Source: Bacteroidetes bacterium GWE2_42_24 | Lineage (GTDB): Bacteria > Bacteroidota > Bacteroidia > Bacteroidales > TTA-H9 | Assembly: GCA_001768515.1 (NCBI GenBank) | Contig: MEOA01000018.1 | Location: forward strand, 1-64,000 | Direction of reading: 5' to 3' | Length of the DNA stretch: 64,000 bases | In this document: positions 50,624 to 58,951 of the stretch, piece after piece | How positions within the stretch are numbered: position 1 is the first letter of the stretch | Layout of the letters: the number at the start of each line of letters is the position of its first letter | Position numbers and translations under genes: made by a program | Notes under the pieces: generated by a model | What the model saw: the letters and a program-made list of their open reading frames with translations, nothing else | The model's database searches: none | Told to the model about the DNA's origin: nothing

Positions 50624-52150
50624 ATGGCCAATCAGGACGATATTTTTAAAAATCTTGTATCCCATGCCAAAGAGTATGGGTTTGTGTTCCCTTCAAGCGA
50701 GATCTACGACGGCTTGAGTGCTGTGTACGACTACGCCCAGTATGGTGTCGAACTGAAAAAAAACATCCGCGACTACTGGTGGAAATCGATGGTACAGTTT
50801 CACGAAAATATCGTGGGAATCGATGCAGCCATCTTCATGCACCCGACGACCTGGAAAGCCTCGGGACATATCGATGCCTTCAATGATCCGCTGATCGACA
50901 ACAAAGACTCTAAGAAACGCTACCGCGCCGACGTACTTGTTGAAGATTATCTGGCAAAAATAGAAGGCAAGATAAACAAAGAAGTCGAAAAGGCTTCCAA
51001 ACGTTTTGGCGATGCCTTCGACGAGACCCAGTTCCGCGCTACTAATCCCCGCGTAATAGAGAACCAGCAGAAAATGGATGAGGTACGCAAACGTTTCTTC
51101 AGCGCCCTGGACAAGGGTGATCTGGAGGAGGTTCGTCAGGTGATCATCGACTGCGAGATCGCTTGTCCGATTAGCGGCACCCGCAACTGGACTGAAGTTC
51201 GTCAGTTCAACCTGATGTTTTCCACCGCCATGGGTTCGGTGAGTGAAGAAGCCAACACCATTTACCTTCGTCCCGAGACGGCACAGGGTATTTTTGTCAA
51301 CTACCTCAACGTGCAGAAGACAGGCCGTATGAAAATTCCTTTCGGAATTGCCCAAACCGGCAAAGCCTTCCGCAACGAGATCGTCGCCCGTCAATTCATC
51401 TTCCGGATGCGCGAGTTTGAGCAGATGGAGATGCAGTATTTTGTGCGCCCGGGCACCGAGATGGAGTGGTACAAATACTGGAAGGAAGCCCGTATGAAAT
51501 GGCACCTCTCGCTGGGGATGCCCGCCTCAAAATACCGCTTCCATGACCACGATAAACTGGCTCATTATGCCAATGCCGCTGCCGACATCGAATTCGATTT
51601 CCCGTTTGGCTTCAAGGAACTTGAAGGGATTCATTCACGTACCGACTTCGACCTGACCGCTCACCAGAACCATTCGGGCAAGAAATTGCAATACTTCGAC
51701 CCGGAACTCAACGAGAGCTATGTCCCCTACGTGGTAGAGACCTCTATCGGTCTTGACAGGATGTTCCTCGCCATACTGAGTCATGCCTATCACGAAGAGA
51801 AGCTTGAAGATGGCTCCGAAAGGGTTGTCCTCAGTATCCCCCCGATGCTGGCGCCAATCAAGGCTGCTATCCTGCCGCTGGTAGCTAAAGACGGGCTGCC
51901 CGAGAAAGGCCGCGAGATCATGGAGATGCTTAAATACGACTATATGTGCCAGTACGAGGAGAAAGATTCTATTGGCCGTCGTTACCGCCGGCAGGATGCT
52001 ATTGGCACTCCCTATTGCATTACCATCGACCACCAAACCACGCAAGACAATACCGTCACCATCCGCGAACGTGACACAATGGAACAGCACCGCGTAGCCA
52101 TTGCTGAATTGCACGCGATTATCGGGAGTCGATTGAAACCAACATTATAA
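50624..52150 (+). CDS. glyQS: glycine-tRNA ligase (alpha2 type)
   Basis: 508 residues, the usual length of the homodimeric class II enzyme. The N-terminus has GFVFPSSEIYDGLSAVYDYAQYGVELKKNI, which matches the family opening. Class II motif 2 is in AQTGKAFRNEIVARQFIFRMREFEQMEMQYF, and motif 3 in PYVVETSIGLDRMFLAIL. The C-terminal anticodon-binding domain is in the last ~110 residues (PPMLAPIKAAILPLV to the end). It charges tRNA-Gly in the cytoplasm. It is monocistronic. Confidence 0.97.
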   Translation: MANQDDIFKNLVSHAKEYGFVFPSSEIYDGLSAVYDYAQYGVELKKNIRDYWWKSMVQFHENIVGIDAAIFMHPTTWKASGHIDAFNDPLIDNKDSKKRYRADVLVEDYLAKIEGKINKEVEKASKRFGDAFDETQFRATNPRVIENQQKMDEVRKRFFSALDKGDLEEVRQVIIDCEIACPISGTRNWTEVRQFNLMFSTAMGSVSEEANTIYLRPETAQGIFVNYLNVQKTGRMKIPFGIAQTGKAFRNEIVARQFIFRMREFEQMEMQYFVRPGTEMEWYKYWKEARMKWHLSLGMPASKYRFHDHDKLAHYANAAADIEFDFPFGFKELEGIHSRTDFDLTAHQNHSGKKLQYFDPELNESYVPYVVETSIGLDRMFLAILSHAYHEEKLEDGSERVVLSIPPMLAPIKAAILPLVAKDGLPEKGREIMEMLKYDYMCQYEEKDSIGRRYRRQDAIGTPYCITIDHQTTQDNTVTIRERDTMEQHRVAIAELHAIIGSRLKPTL

Positions 52151-52659
52151 GACTAATATCCACTGCGTGTCCCTGCTGTTTAGAACCAACGTTTAGCATC
52201 CAAACAGCAGGGGCTCACAAGAAAACTCATGATACCTCTTTTTGATGAGGTCATTGGTGTATTGAGCCTTTTCCAATTTAGTAAGCTTTTGTAAAATTCA
52301 TTTGTTCAATTACATTCACTGACTCCGATTTTTATAGAATCCTAATAAATACTGGTAAGAAGACTCGGATGACCCACCCGAGCTAACGCTCTTTTCGCAA
52401 GAGGGGGCTTACTCTATAAGGCAACCAAAATAGAGACTTTATATGATTATTATACTGATAATTATATAATCAAACCTCTATTACCCGTTTCATCGGATAG
52501 TAATGATTGCTAATATACAATCCTTTAATAATATGGAAAAATTGAAGGAGTGCTACAAATTATTGCCATTTACTTAGAAAAAACAGTTTAATGATTACCA
52601 GCAAAATAATATTGCTGTATCATAATCAAAAAGCCCAGACTTGTGCCGGGCTTCTTTGC
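52151..52659. other. AT-rich spacer with two hairpins
   Basis: 509 bases without a gene. CCCTGCTGTTT and AAACAGCAGGG (52171-52212) form an 11-bp perfect stem just past the glyQS stop but without a T-run. A second hairpin at 52627-52657 is annotated as a terminator. The AT content is higher than in the flanking core genes. Confidence 0.5.
52627..52657 (-). terminator. terminator of the RHS-tip unit
   Basis: AAGCCC and GGGCTT pair around an 11-base loop, with five T following on the minus strand. It lies just past the stop of the 135-residue membrane protein. Confidence 0.65.
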
Positions 52660-53067
52660 TTATAATCTTCCTTGATTCTGTAACATTTTCAATATCCATC
52701 CTAAATTAAAAAGCAAAAAACCAATTAATGGAAAGAGTATTGCAACAAAACTACGTTTCCCTTTCCCTCCGTATTCCTTTTCCTTAGACTTTATTATCTG
52801 CTTGTATTTCCCCTTGTGTATCAATAAAAAATAAAATACAGCTATCAAAGAAAAAAACAATACTACTGAAAAAAATTTAATAAATGATGTATTTAAAACC
52901 ATGTACTCCTTAGGAATAAACGTAATAGTTAAGAAAAAGAAACTGAAATAGTAAAGCATAATTGTAAATACTATTATTAACATTGCACTAAAAGGAGCAA
53001 CATCCCTATTACCCAGTCTTACCTGAGAATTGTAATATCTGTAATATAAAAATTCTAAATACTTCAT
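52660..53067 (-). CDS. small membrane protein, candidate immunity protein
   Basis: 135 residues with three hydrophobic helices (about 27-47, 62-83, 107-128) separated by basic loops (KGKYKQIIKSKEKEYGGKGKR). No known family is recognised. It lies 6 bases downstream of the RHS tip gene on the same strand, the position usually held by an immunity gene in RHS toxin cassettes; the role is inferred from that alone. AT-rich codon use differs from the nearby core genes and fits acquired DNA. Confidence 0.55.
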   Translation of the reverse strand: MKYLEFLYYRYYNSQVRLGNRDVAPFSAMLIIVFTIMLYYFSFFFLTITFIPKEYMVLNTSFIKFFSVVLFFSLIAVFYFLLIHKGKYKQIIKSKEKEYGGKGKRSFVAILFPLIGFLLFNLGWILKMLQNQGRL

Positions 53068-53073
53068 ATTTAA

Positions 53074-53886
53074 TTAAGGTTTTATTTCTCCAAATCCACC
53101 AAATCCGCCTGTAGTACCGTCAAGTATAAAATAGGCTGCACTAATTCCAAAACCAATTGGACCTAAAAAGCCTACTCCTGTCATTATCACATCCAAAGCG
53201 GCTTTAGTTCCAACTTCCCAACTAGTGCCACCATTGTAATAATACATTCCGGCATTAGCAGCAGAATATGTAGTGGTCAGACCTGTTCCGACATAGCCTA
53301 ACCCTTTGACATATTTTAAATAACTTGCTCCAGTTTTCCCAAGAGTATTAGTGATTCTCCATGCTTGCTGCGAAGACCTCAGATTATTGAATTCACTCCA
53401 TGTTCTCGCAGACTTATAATTGCTTCGTACAGCATATTCAATAAATTCAGATTTAAGACCATTAGCTGCATTAAAAGCACCAATACCTGAATTAACATCA
53501 GTAGCCCACCCAGGCATACCCCATTGTTCCGAGGCATAATCTTCCAAATAATCGCTTTGGTCTCCCATTTCAAAGGACTGTCTGTCATCGTATTCATCAA
53601 AGTAAATTCGATCAGCTACTATTTCAAATTCTCGACCTGTACATGTACATGTGAAAGCTATATACTCTCGGGGGCCAATCAAATATGGGTCATACTCTGG
53701 ATTATCCCTATCTCCGTAGTCAAAATCGTAATCCTCCCACCAATAGCCGTTTAAGTCAACGAAATTCAGCGGGTTGTTAAGGCAATAGCTATAGCGGTTA
53801 TAGCTTTGCGAGTTTTCAGGCTGTTGAATAAAAATGTCGGGGCTGAGGAATCGCCTGATTTCCGGATCATAATAACTACTATTCAT
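53074..53886 (-). CDS. orphan RHS core C-terminal tip with variable domain
   Basis: 270 residues from the ATG at 53886. It begins MNSSYYDPEIRRFLSPD and reads through SYNRYSYCLNNPLNFVDLNGY, the end of the RHS-repeat core that precedes the toxin part of polymorphic toxins. The thousand-residue repeat region is missing, so this is a displaced tip. The C-terminal domain (about 55-270) is acidic at first, then Gly-rich and hydrophobic (VIMTGVGFLGPIGFGISAAYFILDGTTGGFGGFG). No nuclease motif is visible. The frame stays open about 70 bases upstream before a stop. It could be an inactive remnant or a cassette that recombines into a full RHS gene elsewhere. Confidence 0.75.
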   Translation of the reverse strand: MNSSYYDPEIRRFLSPDIFIQQPENSQSYNRYSYCLNNPLNFVDLNGYWWEDYDFDYGDRDNPEYDPYLIGPREYIAFTCTCTGREFEIVADRIYFDEYDDRQSFEMGDQSDYLEDYASEQWGMPGWATDVNSGIGAFNAANGLKSEFIEYAVRSNYKSARTWSEFNNLRSSQQAWRITNTLGKTGASYLKYVKGLGYVGTGLTTTYSAANAGMYYYNGGTSWEVGTKAALDVIMTGVGFLGPIGFGISAAYFILDGTTGGFGGFGEIKP

Positions 53887-54540
53887 GTTTAATGACAAAA
53901 GACAAAGGCTCCGCAGGAGTGTAACCGATGAAAATTTATAAAATAATGTTATTACAAGGTAACATGTTTACAAGGCTGAAAGCAGAATGGTTCATTCTGC
54001 AATATAATCCGAATCATTCATACTTTATTGCAATGCAAAGATACAAAAGTTGAGCAATTAACTTCGGTGATGACTAATAGACTCTTAACGCCATCACTCA
54101 TGGCTGATAGGTTCAAGGCTATGGGGCTGAACTCAGCTCTGAAAAGTCAGCATGTTATCAGAAGAAGTACTGAAAGTACTATTTTTCAATTTTTCATACA
54201 AGCTAGCACTTATTAAAAATGGGGGTGAGAATTTGGTGCAATACATATTTACATTTGGGTTTACCGGAGAAGTCTTTAACAGCATTTCAAAATACAATTA
54301 CCCGAAACACCAATCAGGCAGGATGCGGCCCTACATACTGAAGGAAATATTGTACCAACAAAAGGGATAGTATATCCCTTCATTTGAAAAACAATCATTC
54401 AGCAGATTATTACCAAATTTGCGAAAGTGGTTAATCCGTGAACCCAGAATATTTAACAGGTATATGACCTGATTGTACCGTCAGGCAGGATGAGGGAGTT
54501 TCAGTTTAGAAGATATTCAGCGCTTTTGTATGAAGGTTGA
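53887..54540. other. gene-free DNA between the RHS tip and the transposase remnant
   Basis: No intact gene. A minus-strand TATCTTTG -7 match at 54036-54043 could drive the RHS tip. Short plus-strand frames (54028-54370) have no recognised motif and may be decayed transposon sequence. Confidence 0.45.
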
Positions 54541-55412
54541 GGGCAAATAGACAGGGAAGGAGATGAGGTGGTCCAAGAACCAGGTAGAAAGTCACACCAT
54601 CCGATAATAGCTTTTGTAGATGATTGCCGCATGATTGCTAATTTCTGGCTTCGTCCGGGAGATAGTTATACAACCAATAATTTCTTGAGTTTTCTGAAGG
54701 ATACATTGGACAAATTATCCGGCATAGAAGTAGGTCTTCTTAGAGCGGATAGCGGTTATAGCAAAGAGATATTTGACTATCTGGAGACTGGAAAGGAGCA
54801 GCCAATTAGTTACATCATAGCTGCCAGATTCATTCATCCAACCAAGATGAAAATGGCTCTACAAAACACATGGCTAAAGTTGGGAGAAGGGATAGAAATA
54901 GCGGAATCAGAATGCCAGGCAGCAGATTGGAAGAGGGTCAGAAGATTGGTAATGGTTCGTCAGGAAATAGAGAAACGTCCTAATGCAGCAGGAAAAAAGC
55001 TTTGCTTATTTGAACAGGATGGCGTTTTTACATATAAAAATTACCATTACTTATGCTTTATTACCAGCCTGAGTCTACCTCCCAAGGTAGTTTATAATCT
55101 TTACCGTGGCAAGGCAGATGCTGAAAACAGAATAAAAGAGGTCAAGTTTGACTTTGGGGGTGAAAGCTTTAATGTCATGACTTTTGGGCAACGGAGGCTA
55201 TATTAAACTTCGTAATGATAGCCTATAACCTGATGAGCTTATTCAGGCAGGCAGTAATGGGTACCAAAGTTCAACATCTCATGAAAACGCTACGATATAA
55301 AGTTTTTGCGATAGGCGGATACATGACTAAAGATGGTAATTCAAGAATTTTAAAACTCTCATTGGCCATGAAACGGAGGGAATGGTTTACCGGTTTGAGG
55401 CGCGCTTCATAA
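54541..55412 (+). pseudogene. IS1380 family transposase remnant, frameshifted
   Basis: The frame from 54541 reads EPGRKSHHPIIAFVDD, FWLRPGDSYTTNNFLSFLKDTL, LLRADSGYSKEIFDYLE and NLYRGKADAENRIKEVKFDFGG, all typical of IS1380 transposases (DDE type). It stops at 55206. The rest continues in another frame (WATEAILNFVMIAYNLMSLFRQA) to 55412. The shift fits loss of one A at about 55176: GTCATGAC where GTCAATGAC would give VND. An in-frame TGA at 54538 and no recognisable N-terminal domain show the 5' part is lost. Terminal inverted repeats were not identified. Confidence 0.82.
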
Positions 55413-55706
55413 GAAATGCAATGGTCTATTGTTGTTCATTCGTGATTTCCTATTGACGAATCTGGGATAATCTCAACTCCCCATTATGCAATTACTATTG
55501 AGCAATGAAAGTCTTGATATGCATTGCTTACAGCTATGATGACAAAAAAGCCTCTTTTATTTTTTTTGATTTCCGGGTCTTTGCTTCCCGAATAAGGGAA
55601 GATTTTAATAGGTGATTTCCCGAAGCGTAAAACATGAATACAGGGAATCAGGATTGAAAGAGATGGAGTAAGGGTTAAGGGCTTTCTCTCTGCGCCCGTC
55701 CGATTG

Positions 55707-56360
55707 CTATATCAGCCCTTCTTTCATCGCGAATTTAATGAGGCCAACAACAGATTTTGTTTGCGTTTTCGTAAAAATGTTTCTCCGGTGGGTTTCAACA
55801 GTCCGCTCGCTGATGAATAGTTTTCCGGCAATCTCTTCATTGCTCATCTCCTGAGCCAGCAGGTTGAGTATCTCTAATTCACGGCCCGAGAGTTTAGCTT
55901 TTGGACTAACCACAGATTCGGGTTTTTCGTTCCTGAGTTTGATGCTATCCATCAACACGGCCTGAACGGCATTGCTGAGGTATTTTTCACCACGGGCTGC
56001 TGTTCTGATGGCTTCGATCACTTCTTTCATGCTCGTTCGTTTGAAAATGTACCCCGAAGCACCGGCCTCAATCATCTGGGTAATCATCTGTACATCTTCA
56101 TACATCGTAAGGGCAATAATGCTAACAGACGGGCTGGTCTCTTTAATCCTTCTCGTGATTTCAATTCCGGATATTTCAGGCATACTGATGTCAACCAATG
56201 CAACATCAACCACGTTCTTTTCAATAATATCAAGCGCCTGATGCAGGTTATTGGCTCCTCCTGCAAATATAAGGTCGGGCTCATCCTGAAGTAACGATCT
56301 GATTCCATCAATAATCAATTGATGATCATCTATAATCATAACACTAATCTTGTTTTCCAT
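55707..56360 (-). CDS. NarL/LuxR-type response regulator
   Basis: 217 residues from the ATG at 56360, which overlaps the kinase stop by one base (TGATG). The receiver domain has D57 in VALVDISMPEISG, acidic D11/D12 and Thr/Lys at their usual places (ALTMYED; IFKRTS). The C-terminal LuxR helix-turn-helix is in LSGREIEILNLLAQEMSNEEIAGKLFISERTVETHRRNIF (read near 155-195). It is the cognate partner of the upstream TPR kinase by coupling. Its targets are unknown. Confidence 0.93.
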   Translation of the reverse strand: MENKISVMIIDDHQLIIDGIRSLLQDEPDLIFAGGANNLHQALDIIEKNVVDVALVDISMPEISGIEITRRIKETSPSVSIIALTMYEDVQMITQMIEAGASGYIFKRTSMKEVIEAIRTAARGEKYLSNAVQAVLMDSIKLRNEKPESVVSPKAKLSGRELEILNLLAQEMSNEEIAGKLFISERTVETHRRNIFTKTQTKSVVGLIKFAMKEGLI

Positions 56361-58339
56361 CACGTGTTGGTTAAAGGTATAGTAACGGTAACAATGGTAC
56401 CCCTGTTTGGGGTGCTGTCAATAAAAATGGTGCCATGGAAGTTTTCAACCCGTGACTTAAGGTTGTTGATTCCGCCACTGGTTAATTCAGAATGGGTACG
56501 ATTGAAATCGAACCCTGTTCCGTCGTCTTCGACCATCAGGTTTATATCATGGCTGCTCTGTACCATCTGGATGGTAACGTGTTCAGCGCCGGCATGTTTA
56601 ATCACGTTGTTCACCAGTTCCTGAACGGCTCTGTAGAGGGTGTTCTGGATTAACTGGTCGAGGCTGTCCCGGATTCCATAAGATTCAAAATCAGCCTTAA
56701 TTTTCAGACTTTTATTTATACGCGCTACCAGTTCATTGATAGCCCCTTCGAGACCCATTTGTGCAAGAACAGAAGGAGCCAGATTGTGAGAAATCTGGCG
56801 TAGTTCCTCGAAAGCATTATCGATGCTGCTGATGGCGGCTTCAATCAGTTCTGTCTGGCGTTCTTTCGTGAGGTCGTTACGTTGGTTGATAGCACTGATG
56901 TTTAGCCTTGTAACCGAGAGTATTTGTCCCAGTCCATCATGCAAATCGCGGCCTATTCGTTTTCGCTCAAGTAGCTCAGCCTCACTTGAAGCCCTTGATT
57001 TTTTCTCGTTCAGGCTGACGACTAAATTGTGCAGTTTTCCGGCTTGCCGGTATTTGTAATTGCGGAACAGAAAATAAATACCCAGAAGGCTCAGGACAAA
57101 GATAATTGTAATGGTAAAACTGAGCAGGTTTTTCCGGCTGATGACCAGGCTCTTTCTGTCGATTTCGAGTTGTTTGATCCGGTTATCCTCATTCAACATG
57201 GTAATCTCCTGATTGTACACCTGACGCAGCGAACTCTGGTTAACATGCTGGTCTCTTAACGAGATATACTCCTTGAAGTGAGCCAGGCTGAGGGCAAAAT
57301 TGCCCGTTTGCTCATATATTTCCGAAAACAACCGGTTACACTCATAGAGCAGTACCTCATTTTTCAACCGGTTGGCCACAGCCTGCGCGGCAAAAGCATA
57401 CAACAGGGCTTCATCGGCCTCCTCCTTTCGGAGCATAATCCGGGCGAGACCCATAACAGCATAAGCCTCACGGTATGGGTCGTTAATTTCTATGGCAATC
57501 TTCTTCGCCTGCTCATAATTGATTATGGCCTTGTCAGGATTATCTATTGAAAAAAACAAATCACCATAGGCATTATACACCAGACAACAAGCAAGCAGGT
57601 TTCTGGTTTTCAGTGCAATGGCGTTCGAAAGGCTCAGGTATTTCATTGCCGAATCGGATTCCCTTCGGGTTATAAAAACCGTGCTCAGGTTGTTGAGAAT
57701 CGTTGACAGCGATACACTATCGTTCTGCGCCCGACAAATGGTATAAGCCTTTCGCAGATATTCCTCTCCCTTTTCGTATTCTTCGAGGCTTAGGTAAACT
57801 GTTCCTATATTGTTAAGAATGCTCACCGAAAGGCCTTTTGCATTATCCATGTGAAGTGCTTTAAGCAAAAAGCCGATGGCTGCTTTATAATTGCCTGTAC
57901 GTTGGTTCAGATCGCCTATATTATTATAGATGGTAACCATCAGGCCGCTGTCGGCCAGAGCAGGCGACAATTGTAAAGCCTTGTAAAAATAGTTTAGTGC
58001 CTGCTCGTAATTATCCTGAACCTGATAGGTTGCACCGATAAAGTTATAGAGCTTCATTCTTATCCGGGGAGATCCTTCGGGTAAAGTCGCCATGCCTTTC
58101 AAAACAAATTCCCGGGAACTGTCGGTATTGATATAAAATAACCTGCGGCCAACACTTAGAATCGAATCATACTGATTATCCAGCGCTGTTGTATTTGGAT
58201 TCTCTGAGGGCTTAACAGCAGCAGGGGCTTCCATGTGAGTAAAAATAATCCACATCACCAGGGCGAGACATATAACAATCGTGAGAATCAAAATGTACTC
58301 GCGGTATTTCACAAGGGGCTTATATGGAATTCTATTCAT
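56360..58339 (-). CDS. TPR-containing NarL-type sensor histidine kinase
   Basis: 659 residues. The N-terminal helix (13-32) and the helix near 410-430 (LLSFTITIIFVLSLLGIYFLF) would place the intervening TPR array (about 60-390; repeats such as IYNNIGDLNQRTGNYKAAIGFLLKAL) in the periplasm. The cytoplasmic part has a HisKA_3 box with H467 in RDLHDGLGQILSV, an N-box in AVQELVNNVIKHAGA and a DDGTGFD G-box. It phosphorylates the coupled LuxR-type regulator. What the TPR domain senses is unknown. Confidence 0.93.
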   Translation of the reverse strand: MNRIPYKPLVKYREYILILTIVICLALVMWIIFTHMEAPAAVKPSENPNTTALDNQYDSILSVGRRLFYINTDSSREFVLKGMATLPEGSPRIRMKLYNFIGATYQVQDNYEQALNYFYKALQLSPALADSGLMVTIYNNIGDLNQRTGNYKAAIGFLLKALHMDNAKGLSVSILNNIGTVYLSLEEYEKGEEYLRKAYTICRAQNDSVSLSTILNNLSTVFITRRESDSAMKYLSLSNAIALKTRNLLACCLVYNAYGDLFFSIDNPDKAIINYEQAKKIAIEINDPYREAYAVMGLARIMLRKEEADEALLYAFAAQAVANRLKNEVLLYECNRLFSEIYEQTGNFALSLAHFKEYISLRDQHVNQSSLRQVYNQEITMLNEDNRIKQLEIDRKSLVISRKNLLSFTITIIFVLSLLGIYFLFRNYKYRQAGKLHNLVVSLNEKKSRASSEAELLERKRIGRDLHDGLGQILSVTRLNISAINQRNDLTKERQTELIEAAISSIDNAFEELRQISHNLAPSVLAQMGLEGAINELVARINKSLKIKADFESYGIRDSLDQLIQNTLYRAVQELVNNVIKHAGAEHVTIQMVQSSHDINLMVEDDGTGFDFNRTHSELTSGGINNLKSRVENFHGTIFIDSTPNRGTIVTVTIPLTNT

Positions 58340-58876
58340 TGAAATTGAAGTTCATAATACGCAGGAATCCGCCGGATACAAGCGGTTGATGTATTGGCAG
58401 GAAAGAATGCAGGAAGACACTGCATTGGGATGAAAAGGCATCCTTCTCATGACCGCCGGTGGTCGCCCTGTACAAGTGCCATTTATTGCATCTTCCCGGG
58501 GAATAACCCGGTCGGTTGTTGAATGGCAGCTTAATAACCAGCGTGAGCATAAGTCTCCGGAGCTCTTCTTCATAAAAAGATTATATAGCGATAATTGATA
58601 CGACAAAGGTAAAGGATTTAAATATCCCCGGTTTTCATCCAGACTGTAAGGCAATGAACCTGACCTTCTCCTTTAATACACGGGAACGACATCAACATGA
58701 TCAGAACACACGGTAATACATCAGTTGCTTTATGTAAACAGCAGTATGTAAGTACATTGTCAGCAGCTTTCCCTCACTCCCTGATGTTAGCTATTGTATG
58801 CCAAATGGCCGGTTTTTTGCAGTAATCAGTGCTGGCACGGACTGATAATTAAAGTTAAAATGCGCACCGGCACGGA
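58340..58876. other. intergenic region upstream of the two-component operon
   Basis: 537 bases with no supportable gene. A minus-strand TACCTTTG match at 58604-58611 may be the two-component promoter, giving a leader of about 260 bases. Confidence 0.4.
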
Positions 58877-58906
58877 TTGTTACCTTGCAGTGTGTCTATA
58901 ATTTTG
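58877..58906 (+). promoter_or_regulatory. Bacteroidota-type promoter of the ELWxxDGT protein gene
   Basis: TTG at 58877-58879 and TAATTTTG at 58899-58906 are separated by exactly 19 bases, a near-consensus match. The ATG follows 46 bases later. Confidence 0.75.
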
Positions 58907-58951
58907 CAATCATTAATTATTAAACTATTTTGACAAATAAACTTACATGAA

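Noticed and set aside
58352-58654. Minus-strand frames upstream of the histidine kinase
   Set aside because: They overlap the kinase leader region and read as random sequence without a membrane or domain pattern.
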